Assembly (NCBI RefSeq): GCF_000281045.1
Contig: NW_008246073.1
Coordinates: 82,220 to 131,330 of the forward strand
DNA: 49,111 nt
Direction: 5' to 3'
DNA from: Saprolegnia diclina VS20
Lineage: Eukaryota; Oomycota; Saprolegniomycetes; Saprolegniales; Saprolegniaceae
Part shown: positions 13,301-24,314 of the stretch, piece by piece
Position numbering within the stretch: the first letter of the stretch is position 1
Layout: each line of letters opens with the position of its first letter
Notes under the pieces: generated by a model
What the model was told of the DNA's origin: nothing
The model's input: the letters and a program-made list of their open reading frames with translations, nothing else
Databases searched by the model: none
Translations under genes and position numbers: made by a program

Positions 13301-16300
13301 NNNNNNNNNNNNNNNNNNNNNNNNNNNNNNNNNNNNNNNNNNNNNNNNNNNNNNNNNNNNNNNNNNNNNNNNNNNTTGGTGACGACGAAGTTGTGACCGA
13401 GAGTGTTGGCGTCCATGCGCTGCCACCGACATTGGGCGATATCGCTTGCACCTGGACATTGTACGTTGTACCAGGCGCCAAGAGCCCGATTTGCAGCCGT
13501 ATATGCGTCGCGTTGATCGCACTAACGGCGTAACTTTGGCGATGGAGGCGACGGGCGTCGATAGAGACAGCGTAGAGCAGCTCTGCCGGGGACACACCAC
13601 CCGTGTCGATTGGTGCGCCAACAAGAATCGAAGCCGCTCCCCCCGTCGTCTGAAGAATGCGTAGTGTCGACGGTGGCGACGGTGGCGAGACGTCCGAAGT
13701 CGCAAACGCTGCTGGTGGCGTCCATACTCCTCGACTAGCCGACGTCCGGGCAGCGACTTGAACATGATACGACGTCTTGGGGAGCAACCCCGCAATACTT
13801 ATGGCTGGCGCTGGCGTCGACAGCAACCGCGTAGTGTCACTGCAGACTACGAGGACGTCGTACGAGATGATGTCTGCGGTCGGCATGGGCGGTGTCCATG
13901 TCAGGTGCAGTGCGCCGCCACTGTTCTCGGTAGCAAGCACAGGCAAATTGCAGGGCCCGGGCAAATGTACCGAGTGGGAAGAGTTGCCAAAAGCAACAGC
14001 ATACAAGGCGTGCCAAACACACGAGCGGTTGATCGCTGCGGGCGCGGGTGCAGGCCGTTCGGCGACTCTCCGTACCGCAGGTAGAAGCGGTAGTGGCGCA
14101 GTGGAAAACGTCACCTGCTTACTTTTGTGCGACGTCGCACCGCAGCGGATCGTAGCAACCACAGAAGCGCGATATGCCGTGTTGGGCTGCAGCCCACTGA
14201 CGATCGCAGTTGTCGTCTCGGACGCCACTGTCTGAACGCTGCTGCTTCCCATGTCAGTGGTAGAAAGGACATGGACGAGGTAGCGGAGAAACCGATGGCC
14301 GCCGGTGTCTCCTGGTTGATCCCATCGCAAATGCACGCTGCTTGACGACGGTGTCTCAAGTAAACCGAGGTGCCGTGGCGGCGTCGGTGTCGTGGCCGGC
14401 GATGTTGTGATCCGCAGGGACGGCGACAATTCGCTCCAACCCTACAACGTCAGCGACGTGAGATAATTTCCTGGGCAGATGACGACGACCATGCGGTTTT
14501 GCGACTGGTACGCTACCGTGTACGTCATCTCGGGCCGTAAATTTGATATCTTTGCGATAGTTGATGCCAGCGGCACATCAATGCGTGTGGTCCGCGCTTC
14601 CGAGGCCAAGCGAATTACAACTGCGTGCGCGAGTAGCGGGACACCACCCGTGTCGCTCGGTGGTGTCGTCGCAACCGTGATGCGCCCGCCCGACACGCGA
14701 AGTAGAGTTGGCGCCGACGTGGCCGCTGGGCGCGTCGCTGCGACGGTCTCGCACGTAATCAGTGTCGACGCACGTATGCGATTTGAGCGCACGCATTGCA
14801 GGGTGAACGTCATGGCGGTTGAGATCAACACGTTGTGCGAGACGACCATGGAATTTGTTGTCCACGGCAGCTCGACACTGGTCGTCGGAGACGTGAGAAC
14901 ATACGTGCCTCCGCTTGCGTTCCTTGGCACCGACCATTTTAGAAGCAAACTACCGCCGGTGCGCGCTCGACACGTCACATTGGCAACGTCCATCTCGATG
15001 TTGTCGTGCGCCAGCGTGGACGCCATGATAAATGTCGACGCGACCAAGCGAGCACGGTTCACGGCGTGCACCGTGATGTTGTAGGTCGAGTTGGCCACGA
15101 GATTTGTGAGCTGCAACTGCATCGTGTCGGCAGAGACGTGCTCGGTGATCTCTGCGTCACTGCGTAATGCAGAGACGAGACAGCATCGCACAACGTAGGC
15201 ATGGAGCGGTACGCCACCCGAGCTCAACGGGGCGCGCCACGTCACATTCAGTGTGGTCGACGACGAGTCTGCAATCGCAAGGTCGCGAACCCTACTGGGC
15301 AAAGCCGGTGCCGGCGTCGAGAAGGCCACAATAGAGCTCCAACGAAGCGCGCAATCCGTGAGCTGTAGCGCGCTTCGAACGACATGGTTCGATTCCGCGT
15401 CGAGGTGGTGCAGCGCGATCTCTTGCGTGTGCGCATCAAACGTCTGTGTGTGCATCGTGCCATTATGCGCCTGCAGCTGCACGAGCAGCGTGTGCGGTTG
15501 AGCCCCGTTGAGGTCGAGTGGAAACAGTACGCGGAGGCGAACCGTGCTGGCGAAGACGTGGAGAATTCGCAACCGGGGGCGCGTCGCCGGGCAGCCTGCC
15601 AAAGCTGTGCGCACGGCAAAGGTGACACTCGACGTCGAATTGCGCGCCAGCATTTCATGCGCAACCAGACGCCAAGTATACGTCGTACTGGGCTGGAGCC
15701 GGGTGTTGATCGCGTCACGTGTGACGAGGGCAGACGCAGTGTGCGCCGTGTACATCTGGCACCGCTCCCAGCGCCCGAGCCGCCACTGCTGCAGCTCGTA
15801 CCCGATGCGCGCTCGCTGACAGAAGTCTATGGCACAAAGAATATATGAGACATGACCAACTCATCAAGAGTGACGCAGACCTCTGTCGTCGTCTGGAAGG
15901 ATGAGGCGAAACGCACCGCCGGTGACGTTGGCGATCCGGGGAGCCGATAGCAATGCGCAGTTGTGTGACGCAGGCGCCGTCCTGGCTTTTGGGTACTGGC
16001 TCATCGCACAGGTGGGTGCCGTGTAGCTCCACGCGGAGCAGGTTTGCAGCGCGACACAGGCGCGGGAGCAGCGCAGTGCCGACGTTTCGAGCATCGCTAT
16101 TCGATCACCGAAGCTGTCGACTACACAGATCAGTTGTGAGGTCACTGGACGCAGACGACGACAATACGTGGTGGGGGCTGGTGCAGCGTGATCGGTGTGT
16201 CATGCAGCAAGTGGTCGTAAATGTACGTGGTTGGACTTGGTAAAATGCCAAGAACGACGTTGGCCATGGACCTAGCATCTCATTTAACCCTCCGATGCAC

Positions 16301-16819
16301 ATGAAGAGGTACGTACAGCCTCCACGAGCGTCGATGGAACGCCACGGTCAGCGGTGCCCGACCCTGCAGCAGCGCTGGCACCAAGATTGCCGCCGTCCAC
16401 GCTGGTGCAGCGTCAACATATATAAACGTAGCACCAAGCGTGATGGTGAGGTCGCTCGCAGCGGGGCTCGAGAGAACAACTGTGCCGTTCGCTCTCTCGC
16501 CAATGCCGATGGTCAGCACCGTGCCGACATCCAGCGAATGCTGCAGCGCAACCTTATGCACCGTCGGACGCAAGCTCGAGACGCGACCACAAAACACCGA
16601 GCCGTTCCGAGCCAAGCAGTCGCAATGGCTCTTGCTGCATGATGCAACGCACGCTGCCGGCGACGTCTCGTCGGACACTCGAGAATTGCTCCAAGTCGCG
16701 TCGCCAACGATCTCGGCAAACGTGCTGCAGACAGCGCAACCGAGCAATGCGTCATAGCACGAGGCAAAGCCTGCACCGGACGCGAGGCGTGCAATGGCCA
16801 CGAGGAGGACCCACCACAT
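4324..16819 (-). CDS. Giant surface protein: FN3, beta-helix repeats, multi-TM
   Basis: Exons on the minus strand: 16819-16317, 16271-16168, 16120-15881, 15826-14490, 14441-12892 (contains the N gap), 12841-12775, 12723-12464, 12419-11066, 11021-8919, 8863-8672, 8625-7470, 7423-7054, 7014-6888, 6835-6729, 6673-6335, 6291-6227, 6181-5337, 5290-5121, 5081-5039, 4990-4948, 4903-4826, 4777-4324. Introns run 39-55 nt and the product is about 3,800 residues. In order: signal peptide (starts MWWVLLVAIARLASG), Cys-rich and PAN/apple-like modules, at least seven fibronectin III units, a CUB-like module with an EGF module (CGRYGLCRDDGTCDC), about forty parallel beta-helix turns with a GGG[LIV]...N.A pattern like chlamydial Pmp repeats, GCC2-like Cys modules (CVRCPSGQY, CGRCASGY), then several membrane spans and loops. 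It is probably a plasma-membrane adhesin or sensor; the C-terminal fold vaguely recalls TRP-like proteins. The frame changes across the gap, so sequence or an intron is missing there. Confidence 0.8.
13122..13375. other. Assembly gap (N run)
   Basis: 254 N bases fall inside the fibronectin III exon of the giant gene. The frames on the two sides differ, so the true gap length is not 254 or an intron is hidden in it. Repetitive FN3 coding sequence may explain the failed assembly. Confidence 0.95.
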
Positions 16820-17060
16820 TTGCCGGACGACGCGCGCGGGACAAGATACGGGGCTCAAATTTGGAAGAATAAGAACCGGCGCCACGGCGCAATCTGTCGT
16901 ACCATTTCAAAACCGCCTTCTGCTCTGTGCACGAGACTAGAAAAGACCGCCGGTACTAGTGATAGCGCGAACACACTTGTAGGACCTCGTGAGCACATTG
17001 ATGTCTTCGTGCAGGACCGAATTTTGCTGCGTTATTGTGCGCGCCGCGTCATCATGCGCG

Positions 17061-17101
17061 GATTGGTTGAAATGCCGCGTACCTTCATTTTTGAACCAAT
17101 C
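17061..17101. promoter_or_regulatory. Paired inverted CCAAT-type sites
   Basis: GATTGGTTGAAATGC at 17061 faces its inverted partner ending at 17101 (GATTGGTTCAAAAAT read on the minus strand). They lie between the divergent starts of the giant gene (16819) and the DUF1295 gene (17147). A similar ATTGGYYRAAA motif occurs before several other genes in the window. CCAAT boxes are bound by NF-Y in eukaryotes; use here is inferred. Confidence 0.4.
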
Positions 17102-17146
17102 ACATCGCTTCAAGTAGAAAGGGCAACTTCAGTTTGCCGTTTGCAG

Positions 17147-17980
17147 ATGACCGACGACTTTGATGTGGCCGCGATCGGCCTCAACGTGGCGTTCCAGCTC
17201 GCGTGGATGACGCTCATGTATCTCATCAGCATGGCGCGTACGAACGGCTCGATGGTCGACTTTGGCTGGCCGTCCGGCTTCACGGCCATGGCTGGCATGT
17301 ACTACCTCTACGGTCCCGGCATCCATGTGCATCGCGCGCTTCTCTCGGCGCTCTACGTATTCTGTGGCGTCCGCTTCATGTGCGGCTGGGTCTTGCGTGG
17401 GCATCTTACGCGCGAGGACCACCGGTGGGACCATTGGCGGGCCCACTGGCGGACGCACGGCGGCTTCTTTGGCTCGCGTTCCGTGGCCGTCAACTTTTTC
17501 TGCTTTTACCACTGCCAGTCGCTGACCAACATCGTCTTCATGTCGGTCCCGTTGCACGTGGCGGCTACCAACGCATCGCCCGAGCTCTCGACCTTGGAAC
17601 TCGTCGGCCTTTGGCTCTGGGTCGCGGGCTTTCTCATTGAAAACATCGCCGACCACCAGCTCGACCAGTGGAAGCAGCGCAAGCTTCAAGGCGGCGTCAT
17701 GCGCGAAGGCCTCTGGCGCTTCAGTCGCCATCCCAACTACTTTGGCGAGCTCCTCCTCTGGGTCGCGTACGCTGTGATGGCTTGGCCTGCCGCGAGAAGC
17801 GTGTGGACGCAGACACTACTGCTCTTGCTGCCGTGCGTCGCGTACTACTACCTCGTCTACTTCACCGGCGCATGGATGGCCGAGCAAGTGTCCCTCAAGA
17901 AGCGCGGCGCGCCATACGCTCAGTACCAAGCCGAGACATCGATGCTACTTCCGTGGTTCCCCAAGACGCATCGTGGCTAA
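17147..17980 (+). CDS. DUF1295 membrane protein (steroid 5-alpha-reductase-like)
   Basis: An intronless frame of 277 residues starts at MTDDFDVAAIG. The open frame extends further upstream, but this ATG gives a normal N-terminus directly before the first membrane segment and lies 86 nt after the CCAAT-type site. There are about six hydrophobic segments. The signature SRHPNYFGELLLW (near residue 190) and the following hydrophobic pair are typical of the DUF1295/isoprenylcysteine methyltransferase-like and 5-alpha-reductase-like family, which binds a cofactor at the membrane. The substrate cannot be told from sequence. The C-terminal ..YAQYQAETSMLLPWFP is also characteristic. It shares a 327-bp divergent promoter region with the giant surface-protein gene. 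Confidence 0.85.
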   Translation: MTDDFDVAAIGLNVAFQLAWMTLMYLISMARTNGSMVDFGWPSGFTAMAGMYYLYGPGIHVHRALLSALYVFCGVRFMCGWVLRGHLTREDHRWDHWRAHWRTHGGFFGSRSVAVNFFCFYHCQSLTNIVFMSVPLHVAATNASPELSTLELVGLWLWVAGFLIENIADHQLDQWKQRKLQGGVMREGLWRFSRHPNYFGELLLWVAYAVMAWPAARSVWTQTLLLLLPCVAYYYLVYFTGAWMAEQVSLKKRGAPYAQYQAETSMLLPWFPKTHRG

Positions 17981-18247
17981 GCCATTGAATGACTTTGCTT
18001 TGCATCTTGCCCAAACAGGTAAAGTCGGCGGCAGATTGACATCTTGGGGTGGCGCAGCTGTCGATACTGCAACACAGCTTGGGCGGTTGACCAGCATGAA
18101 GGCAAAAGAGTAGCAAGTCGTGTCTGCGACCGCTGTGATACGGAGGCGACAAGCTTGGACGTAGGCTTTGCATCGACTTGCAGTTGATTTTGGCAAATTA
18201 GCTGAAAGTTAGAGCATACAGCAGCGCGACGTCGCGTGCACAGGTGT

Positions 18248-19254
18248 TTACTCGTCGTCGTCGGCCATTTCATCGGCCTGGATCGACTGGAGAGCCCACG
18301 CGGTCGCCTCGTCGCGGATGTTGTCCGGGACCAACTGGTGCTGCCACTTGGACTCTTCGCAGAGCCAGCTGAGCTCGAGTTCGAACGGGTGCTTGACCTC
18401 GTCGTGGAGCACATTCAGGCTACGTGGTCGTGAGCACCCGAGCATCGAAGAATGTGATGTCACGTACATCTTGGCAATGTACTTGATGGCCTCGCGACAC
18501 GTCATGTCAAAGATCTTGTACTTTTCGATTTCTGTCTTGGCGGCCTGCTCGCCCTTGCCCATGGCGCAACCGCGGAAGCGCTACGAAATCCATAGCATCC
18601 TCATCTGTCCATGGAGCATAGAGGTAGCACGTACGTAAGAGACACCCGAGGGCTCGATGACGTTCAAGTAGCACTTGCCCGTGTCCACGTCGCGGCCCGC
18701 GAGCATGATCGACGTGCCGAACGGGCGCACCGAGCCGTACAGCGTGAAATAGTGCACGTACTGGCTCATGCGGTCGGCAAGGACCTGCGGCGGGATCGGG
18801 CTACCATAGTTCTTCTTGTAGCTCGACGCTTCTTCGCGCGCGCGGTTCACAAGCTGGCGGCCGTCCGCGACGAGGCCGGCCATGGCCTAAGTCACGTTCA
18901 ATATCTCGACATATCGGTGGCCGTCGTGGACGTACCAAGCCAACATGGCGGTCGATCGCATGGACACGGCGGTGCGTGCCAGGCACAAGCATCTTGGAAA
19001 GCAAGATCTTCTCAACGCCCATGACCACGCCGTCCGTGCAGTGGATGCCAATGGCGGTGCTACGTATCGCGCCATGAGAGACCGCATGGCCGCTTTCTGG
19101 TCGCCGTACCCGCTGCTCTCGACGGCCTTCTTGGCGTACTCGACTTGGAAGATGCGGCCATCAGGCGAGAAGGTCCCGACGGACAAATCGTACTACATGG
19201 ACGTTAGGAGCGATCGTCGGGCGGCGGCCTTACCCCTGCACCGGTGCTGCTCAT
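18248..19254 (-). CDS. PSMA3: 20S proteasome subunit alpha type-3
   Basis: Exons (minus) 19254-19234, 19192-19110, 19059-18936, 18886-18635, 18580-18468 and 18419-18248 give 254 residues, against 255 in human PSMA3. The N-terminus, split by a 41-nt intron, reads [20 protein letters not shown], the proteasome alpha signature that closes the gate of the 20S barrel. Then come [31 protein letters not shown] and [17 protein letters not shown]. The C-terminus is acidic (ADEMADDDE), as is usual for this subunit. One 48-nt intron (18420-18467) keeps the frame open if retained; it is called because removal restores the conserved [13 protein letters not shown] join. All five introns have GT/AG ends and are 41-54 nt. 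It is structural and non-catalytic and acts in nuclear and cytosolic proteasomes. Confidence 0.95.
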
Positions 19255-19951
19255 CTACGCAGGCCCAGAGGTCAGTCTCTCGTGCGCGCATGCATGCGGA
19301 GGTCATGTACCTTTGATCTCTTGGCGGCTTGTTACGGACTAGCGGCGAGGGGATCTTTCCTCCTCTCGAGCACGTCGGCAAATTTGTTCTAACCCCACAA
19401 GAGGGCCCCTGATACCGCAAGGCCATTGGTCAAAATCCAAGGATCTCATTACGTTTGATTGGCTGAAATCCAAGAAAACATTGGATTTCACGCACCTTGG
19501 TCAACCTTTGTGGCTTGAAACACCCAACACAGATCCAACCGAGCGACGCCATTTCTGTGATGGTCGGAGCTCGTTCGTGCGTGGGACCGAATGGTATGTC
19601 CGCAGCTCTCTATACACATGTTGTTAGATCGTCATTTCTGATGATCCCCGCGAATCTTGTGCCATGGTCGCGCTCCAGTAGAACGAAAATAGGGTGATTT
19701 TAGACCATAGACATGTATCGAGCGACTACTTGGCGCGGCCGACGATAAAGTGGTCCGTTCTCCATCTCCATAGATCTCTACCGATGGACCTGGGACTTAC
19801 CTTGTAGCTCGAAACGTACCATAACTATTCCTCTAGAAGGCTTCGATAGTTAGTCAGTCAGTTAGTTGTTCGATCGTTGTCGCTCTTGTTCGCAAAACGA
19901 GGCGCCGCTTCAACTCTGCGCACTCTTGGATCTTGGCGCCGATACGCTGCA
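19255..19951. promoter_or_regulatory. Divergent intergenic region with two CCAAT-type sites
   Basis: This spacer separates the proteasome gene (-) from the unrecognised gene starting at 19952 (+). Two related motifs stand 18 bp apart: CATTGGTCAAAATCC at 19424 and GATTGGCTGAAATCC at 19457. No credible coding sequence was seen. The short frame at 19497-19697 has no family features. Confidence 0.4.
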
Positions 19952-21048
19952 ATGGCCTTTCTCGACGCGTGGGTCGTGGACAAGACAATGTTTGAGTACG
20001 TGAGCAAAGTACGTCGCCTTTGGTCTCTGTCGTAGCATATATCTGCGTGTCTAGGGCGGCTGCTCGTGCTGCGGCATTGCCTCGGCCATGATCAACTTTG
20101 CGGCACTGGACGCCCCGTGCTCCGACTGGGGTATCTTCCATCTTGCTGCCATTCGATCGTCAATATGACGTGTCTATAGAGACGGACGACGAAGACCGCG
20201 AAATGTTCTCGCCATGGCCGACGTTCATCCACGAAGACGTGCAGAAGCAGCGCGTCATGATCCGGCACCGCCTCAAGCAGCACGTGCATGCGTACGCGAC
20301 ATTTTGGGCCGAACACGGCGCCGCCTTTTCGACGTGGTGGACCGAGCAAACGGCCGCGACCAAGTTTCGGTACATTGGCAGCGAGCTATCTCCGCTCAGT
20401 GTCCCACAAACTAGATTGTTTCAGCTTCCAGAAGCCGACGTCACGACCTACGTGCACTCGCACGCGGACGTCCATGGACCCTACGGCATCGTACAAGCGC
20501 TTTGTCGATGCGATATCGTGATCGTAGTGGTCTAGGTGCTAGCAACCGTCACGGAGCAAATCAAGCATTTCGCAGGGACGGGGTACGTCGATGGACGCAC
20601 GGCGGCCGAGGTCGCCTTGGAGCGCCATCTGCAGGTAAACTGCAGCGATTTGCGTCATTTTCATCGCTTGTAGTTTGAAAAAGGCGCGTTTACACTTACG
20701 CCCAGCTACTTGGAGCTACCGGCGGACGCGCCAAATGGGTTTTGTGCGCTTTTGCAGCATTTTCTCTCGGGCCCTCGCCTCTTGCCGTCGTCGATTGAAG
20801 AGACACATGGTACTTGGCTTGATCGTAAAACCTCTCATGGGGATGTGCAGGCGACAACAACAACAGCGTTGCGACGAGCCGCGCACCCGACGCCGTCCAA
20901 GTACCCCTACCCCTTGACATACGACGTGTTATTTCGGTGCTAGAGCTTTCGTTCGGACCGCCGTGTGGTCCGGCTCGTCCTTGCACGACTCTTTGCGGAC
21001 GTGGTCATTGCCAAGTTCAAGCGCAGTCGGTCGGATACAGCAACTTGA
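19952..21048 (+). CDS. Unrecognised seven-exon protein
   Basis: Exons 19952-20008, 20055-20130, 20180-20490, 20536-20634, 20674-20809, 20851-20900 and 20944-21048 give 277 residues. All six introns are 39-49 nt with GT/AG ends, and the frame stays open throughout, which argues for a real, expressed gene. The N-terminus (MAFLDAWVVDKTMFEYVSK) is followed by a short Cys-rich stretch (GGCSCCG) and an acidic segment (ETDDEDRE). The middle is aromatic and charged (FSTWWTEQTAATKF), and the C-terminus is basic (FKRSRSDTAT). There is no signal peptide or membrane segment. I do not recognise the family. It is divergent from the proteasome gene and convergent with the primase gene. Confidence 0.6.
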
Positions 21049-21114
21049 TGATATTCATATATGTGCACCGCACAATGCCCATACTAAGATACTAAGCGAT
21101 GGTATATTCGACGC

Positions 21115-22743
21115 TCATGCCTCGGCCTTGACGCCTTCGGCCTTGACGCCTTCGGCTTTGACGCCTTCGGCCTTGACGCCTTCGGCCTTGACGCCTTCGG
21201 TCTTGACGGTGGATTGGACCTTCCGGCTCTCTTCGAAGAAGGCATTCGGGTGGTTGCCCACGGCGTCGGCGTTGCCGTGCGGAAAGAGCACTTCAAAGTG
21301 GCGGCGGCAAGCGACTTGGTAATTTTTGTTTTTCGCAAGCTGCACGATCGCCTCCTTCTCGACTTCGTTGATTCCGCGGAGACTGGCCCGCAAGTGGTAT
21401 TCATCAAAGTGCCGGAATGGGCAGCCTAATGCCCGCATGCTGTCATCCACGTTGCGCCAATGAGCGTCGTACCGTGGTAGTCGCCGGCTTTCGGAGGGTC
21501 GGACGTGATGATCTTCATGCAGTTGTACGGCGTGTAGTCCTTGCGCTTGCCTTCCTTGCCGTAGTTGTGCCGGATGTTGTATGCGTACTTCTTGTTGAAG
21601 TCGTCGACATTCATCTTCTTGCAGAAGATCGTGCGCCAGAACGTGATCGCATCGTCCATTTGGAGGCCAATGCCCTTGAGGAAGAGGCCATATTGCATGC
21701 GCCCGCCGTGCTTGAGGTGGTGCTGCGTCTTGAGCGCTTGGTGGAGCGACTTCATGCACAGTGGCATCGACGTCGCAGCGAGGCCGTCAATCATATCCGG
21801 CGTGATGGCGTTTCCGGACGCGACCGGCGCCGACCCATAGTCGGGCCCAATGTGGTGCTTGGCGAGGTTCTTGAGCACGGGCATGAGCCGGTCGTCGCGC
21901 GCCGCGGCCGACCCGTTGAACTTACGAAAGGCCACGGCGAGGTGCTTGGAGAGCTACGTGGCAAGTTAGCACATCGGAATCGAAAGGCGACGTGTACCGT
22001 GGATCGAAACCGAGCAAACAAGATCGTGACCAAGTGCTCGAACGGAACGTAGGCCGTACCGGCCTTGAGAAACACCTTGCGTTGGCCAATCTAGCGCGAG
22101 CGTGTGAGATGCTGCAACCATGAGGAAGAACGGTACGAGATCGATGGCTTCGGTGAAGGGCACCTTGACGTACACCTCTGGCACGTTGTATCCTTCCTTG
22201 ATGCTGGCAGCACTGGCGCGGTGCACGGCGGTAAGCTGGGGCTTGAGCGCAGCCATCTCGACGGCCTCGACCTAATATGACAGCACATGTACAATGGTGA
22301 TGGTGGCACCAGCAACATGGACGTACTTGGTCGTAGAGGAGGCCATGACTCTTCATAAAGTGCATTTTCTCGTCGCGCGAGGCCATATCGAGGCGCAACT
22401 TGAAGAGCATGGATTCCTGCGCGAGGAACCACCGCCGCAGCTCCTCCGTGTGGCAAAACGCCATGCGCAAAATGAAGTGCGACAGCTCGTCCTTTACGCG
22501 GTCCTCGTCCGTGCGAATCGGCAAGTAGCGGTGCATGGCCTTCTCGAGCTTGGCATCGTCGCGCCCGCGCAGCCGCTGCATCTCGATCGTCTTGAGCATC
22601 TGGAGGCGGTCGATCGAGTAGGCCTCGAACTGCTCCAGCGTCACCCCGCTCTGCGGCGGCTCCGTGTACATGGAGAGCGCCACGCGCTGCAAGGTCTTCC
22701 GTGGCTGCGCCCGGGCGCCGGCTGTGTTGCCGACGTTCAGCAT
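21115..22743 (-). CDS. PRI2: DNA primase large subunit
   Basis: Exons (minus) 22743-22327, 22271-22137, 22090-21998, 21953-21473 and 21425-21115 give 478 residues (human PRIM2: 509). With the catalytic small subunit it makes the RNA primer in the Pol alpha-primase complex. The four [4Fe-4S] ligand cysteines are present: C281 (MPLCMKSLH), C360 (YNCMKII), C377 (HGCPFRH) and C415 (YQVACRRHFE). Also conserved are HLKHGGRMQYGLFLKGIGL and NIRHNYGKEGKRKDYTPY. Introns are 44-55 nt, and each removal restores conserved text (for example GDYHG|CPFRH). The ATG at 22743 is the first in frame; the frame upstream has only non-ATG codons. The C-terminus carries an unusual Lys/Glu repeat, listed separately. 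Confidence 0.95.
21118..21210 (-). repeat. 15-bp tandem repeat in primase C-terminus
   Basis: About six near-perfect 15-bp units encode GVKAE pentapeptides just before the PRI2 stop codon. Third-position changes are few, which suggests recent expansion. The encoded tail is charged and probably flexible. Confidence 0.85.
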
Positions 22744-23011
22744 CTTCCGGCTGCGGCGACTTGGTGGTAAATGGAGCGAAAACCGCCGGGCTTGGCGGCA
22801 ATTTCACAAATCCACCGCCTCTTTAGTGGAACTGGCGCTGAATGTTCTTGTAGCGAGGGGCACGGGCGGTCACGGTGTTAGCTACCAGCACGCCACTTTA
22901 TATACAAACCTTATGGAAAGTAAAGCCATCTAGGCTTTACGATTGCGTGTTTTTAGCTGCTGTGCATTTGCCAAATATTGCATTTGACACGCAACCCAAG
23001 CTAACCCAAGC

Positions 23012-23959
23012 ATGAGCACGAAAGCCGAGCTCGTGGGGCGGTGACATCGCTACAAGGCAGCGACCGACGACTTCCAAGGATACGCTCGCCGTCACGACAA
23101 AAGATGCGGCGTTTCCTTCCAACTTTGAGCGCGCGCTGGTGGCTGAGTCCGTATCTGCCCGGCCAAATCCTCCTCACGAGCGCGTGCTTCTACGGTCGTC
23201 ACACTGGCGACCTGCTGCTCTTCGACGCCGGTCACGACCGGCTTGCACTACACGTGTACAATGCTCTTCGCGCCGGTGGCTACATGGTGCCCATGGAAGG
23301 GCTTGACCGGGCGCTTGATTTTGTGGCCAAGTGCAAGTGCTTGTGGCCGACGGGTATCCCAACAGCAGCACATGGGTCGTTCGTCACGTCCTACGATCTC
23401 TCGTGCGGCTCCGCCATCCGCGACGTGGCCACTGCAGCCATGAAGACGTTGCCCGACCATGTGTCCGAGGCGGTTGCAGCCTTCCATGCCCACCACGAGA
23501 AGCGCGATCGGCGCAGCAACCTTCAAAAGGCGCAAGGAAAACCCACGACGTCGACGCGCAAGCGTACGGCCATGGCGCTCACTGAGCTCAGTTGCGCGTG
23601 GCAGTACATGATTGGCGCTGAGCCGCTGCCTTGGCGCAAAGGTTCGAGCCTACCCGACATGGTGACGCTCCGACGTGTGGTCGACGACGAGTGGCACCGG
23701 TTTCTCCATCTCGACTTGATCGCGGTGGATCGCATCTTGATCGACGTAGCCATCGCTATCATGTCGGCGACGGCACCGCGTCTGACGTTACCTGCCCGAG
23801 GCGACAGATCCGCTCGAGGTCTATCAGCAAGGCGCGCGGCTCCTTTTGGGGTGGTCCGATTTCCGCGTCGAAAATGCCGTACTCGATGCCGTTGTGAAGG
23901 TCCTTGTCGCGGCCGAGACCAAGGGTCGCGACGCTGTTCTCATGCCCAAAGCGCCATAG
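23012..23959 (+). pseudogene. Frame-disrupted hypothetical gene
   Basis: A coding-like signal runs from an ATG at 23012 (MSTKAELVGR) to a stop at 23957-23959 (VLMPKAP), but in different frames. The long middle block (about 23195-23790, containing FDAGHDRLALHVYNALRAGG and LRRVVDDEWHRFLHLDL) is clean. The 5' 150 bp and the 3' 160 bp (DPLEVYQQGARLLLGWSDF) read in other frames. No GT/AG intron of the local size explains the joins. At about 23800 a single extra C in a CCC run would account for the shift. Either the host gene is decaying or the assembly has indels here. I do not recognise the family, and no signal or membrane segment is clear. Confidence 0.45.
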
Positions 23960-24314
23960 AAGAGTATATAACCATAGACTTCAAACGTATACTTTGGCGG
24001 TGCTATCGGTCCAGTTTTCCATCCGATCGCATATTCAGCAGATCATTCGTCAAAGTTAAAGGCATTGCGATCTCTGTGAGCTGGCGCTAAAACCTCCAAG
24101 GAACGGTTCGTAGCAACGACGATAGGGGCGCCAACCTCCGTGCAGTGGCCCGCCTATCTGGCGACGTTGCTGTCCCGTGAATTGAACACTCGTCGCCCTC
24201 GCAACGGAAGCCGATGTTTCGGCTTCCGTAGTTCCTACCTCTCGTAAGCGTTCCAGCGCCAGACAATACTGTTTCGTCTATCAAATACCAGCGTGTTGTT
24301 GCTCCATGAAGGAT
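23960..24314. other. Intergenic region, nothing recognised
   Basis: This spacer holds the 3' flanks of the disrupted gene and the coiled-coil gene. I see no open frame, repeat or motif of note. Confidence 0.4.

Noticed and set aside
18420-18467. Reading the proteasome gene straight through this frame-neutral stretch
   Set aside because: The inserted residues are absent from PSMA3 proteins and the stretch has GTACGT and TAG ends like its neighbours, so it is called an intron.
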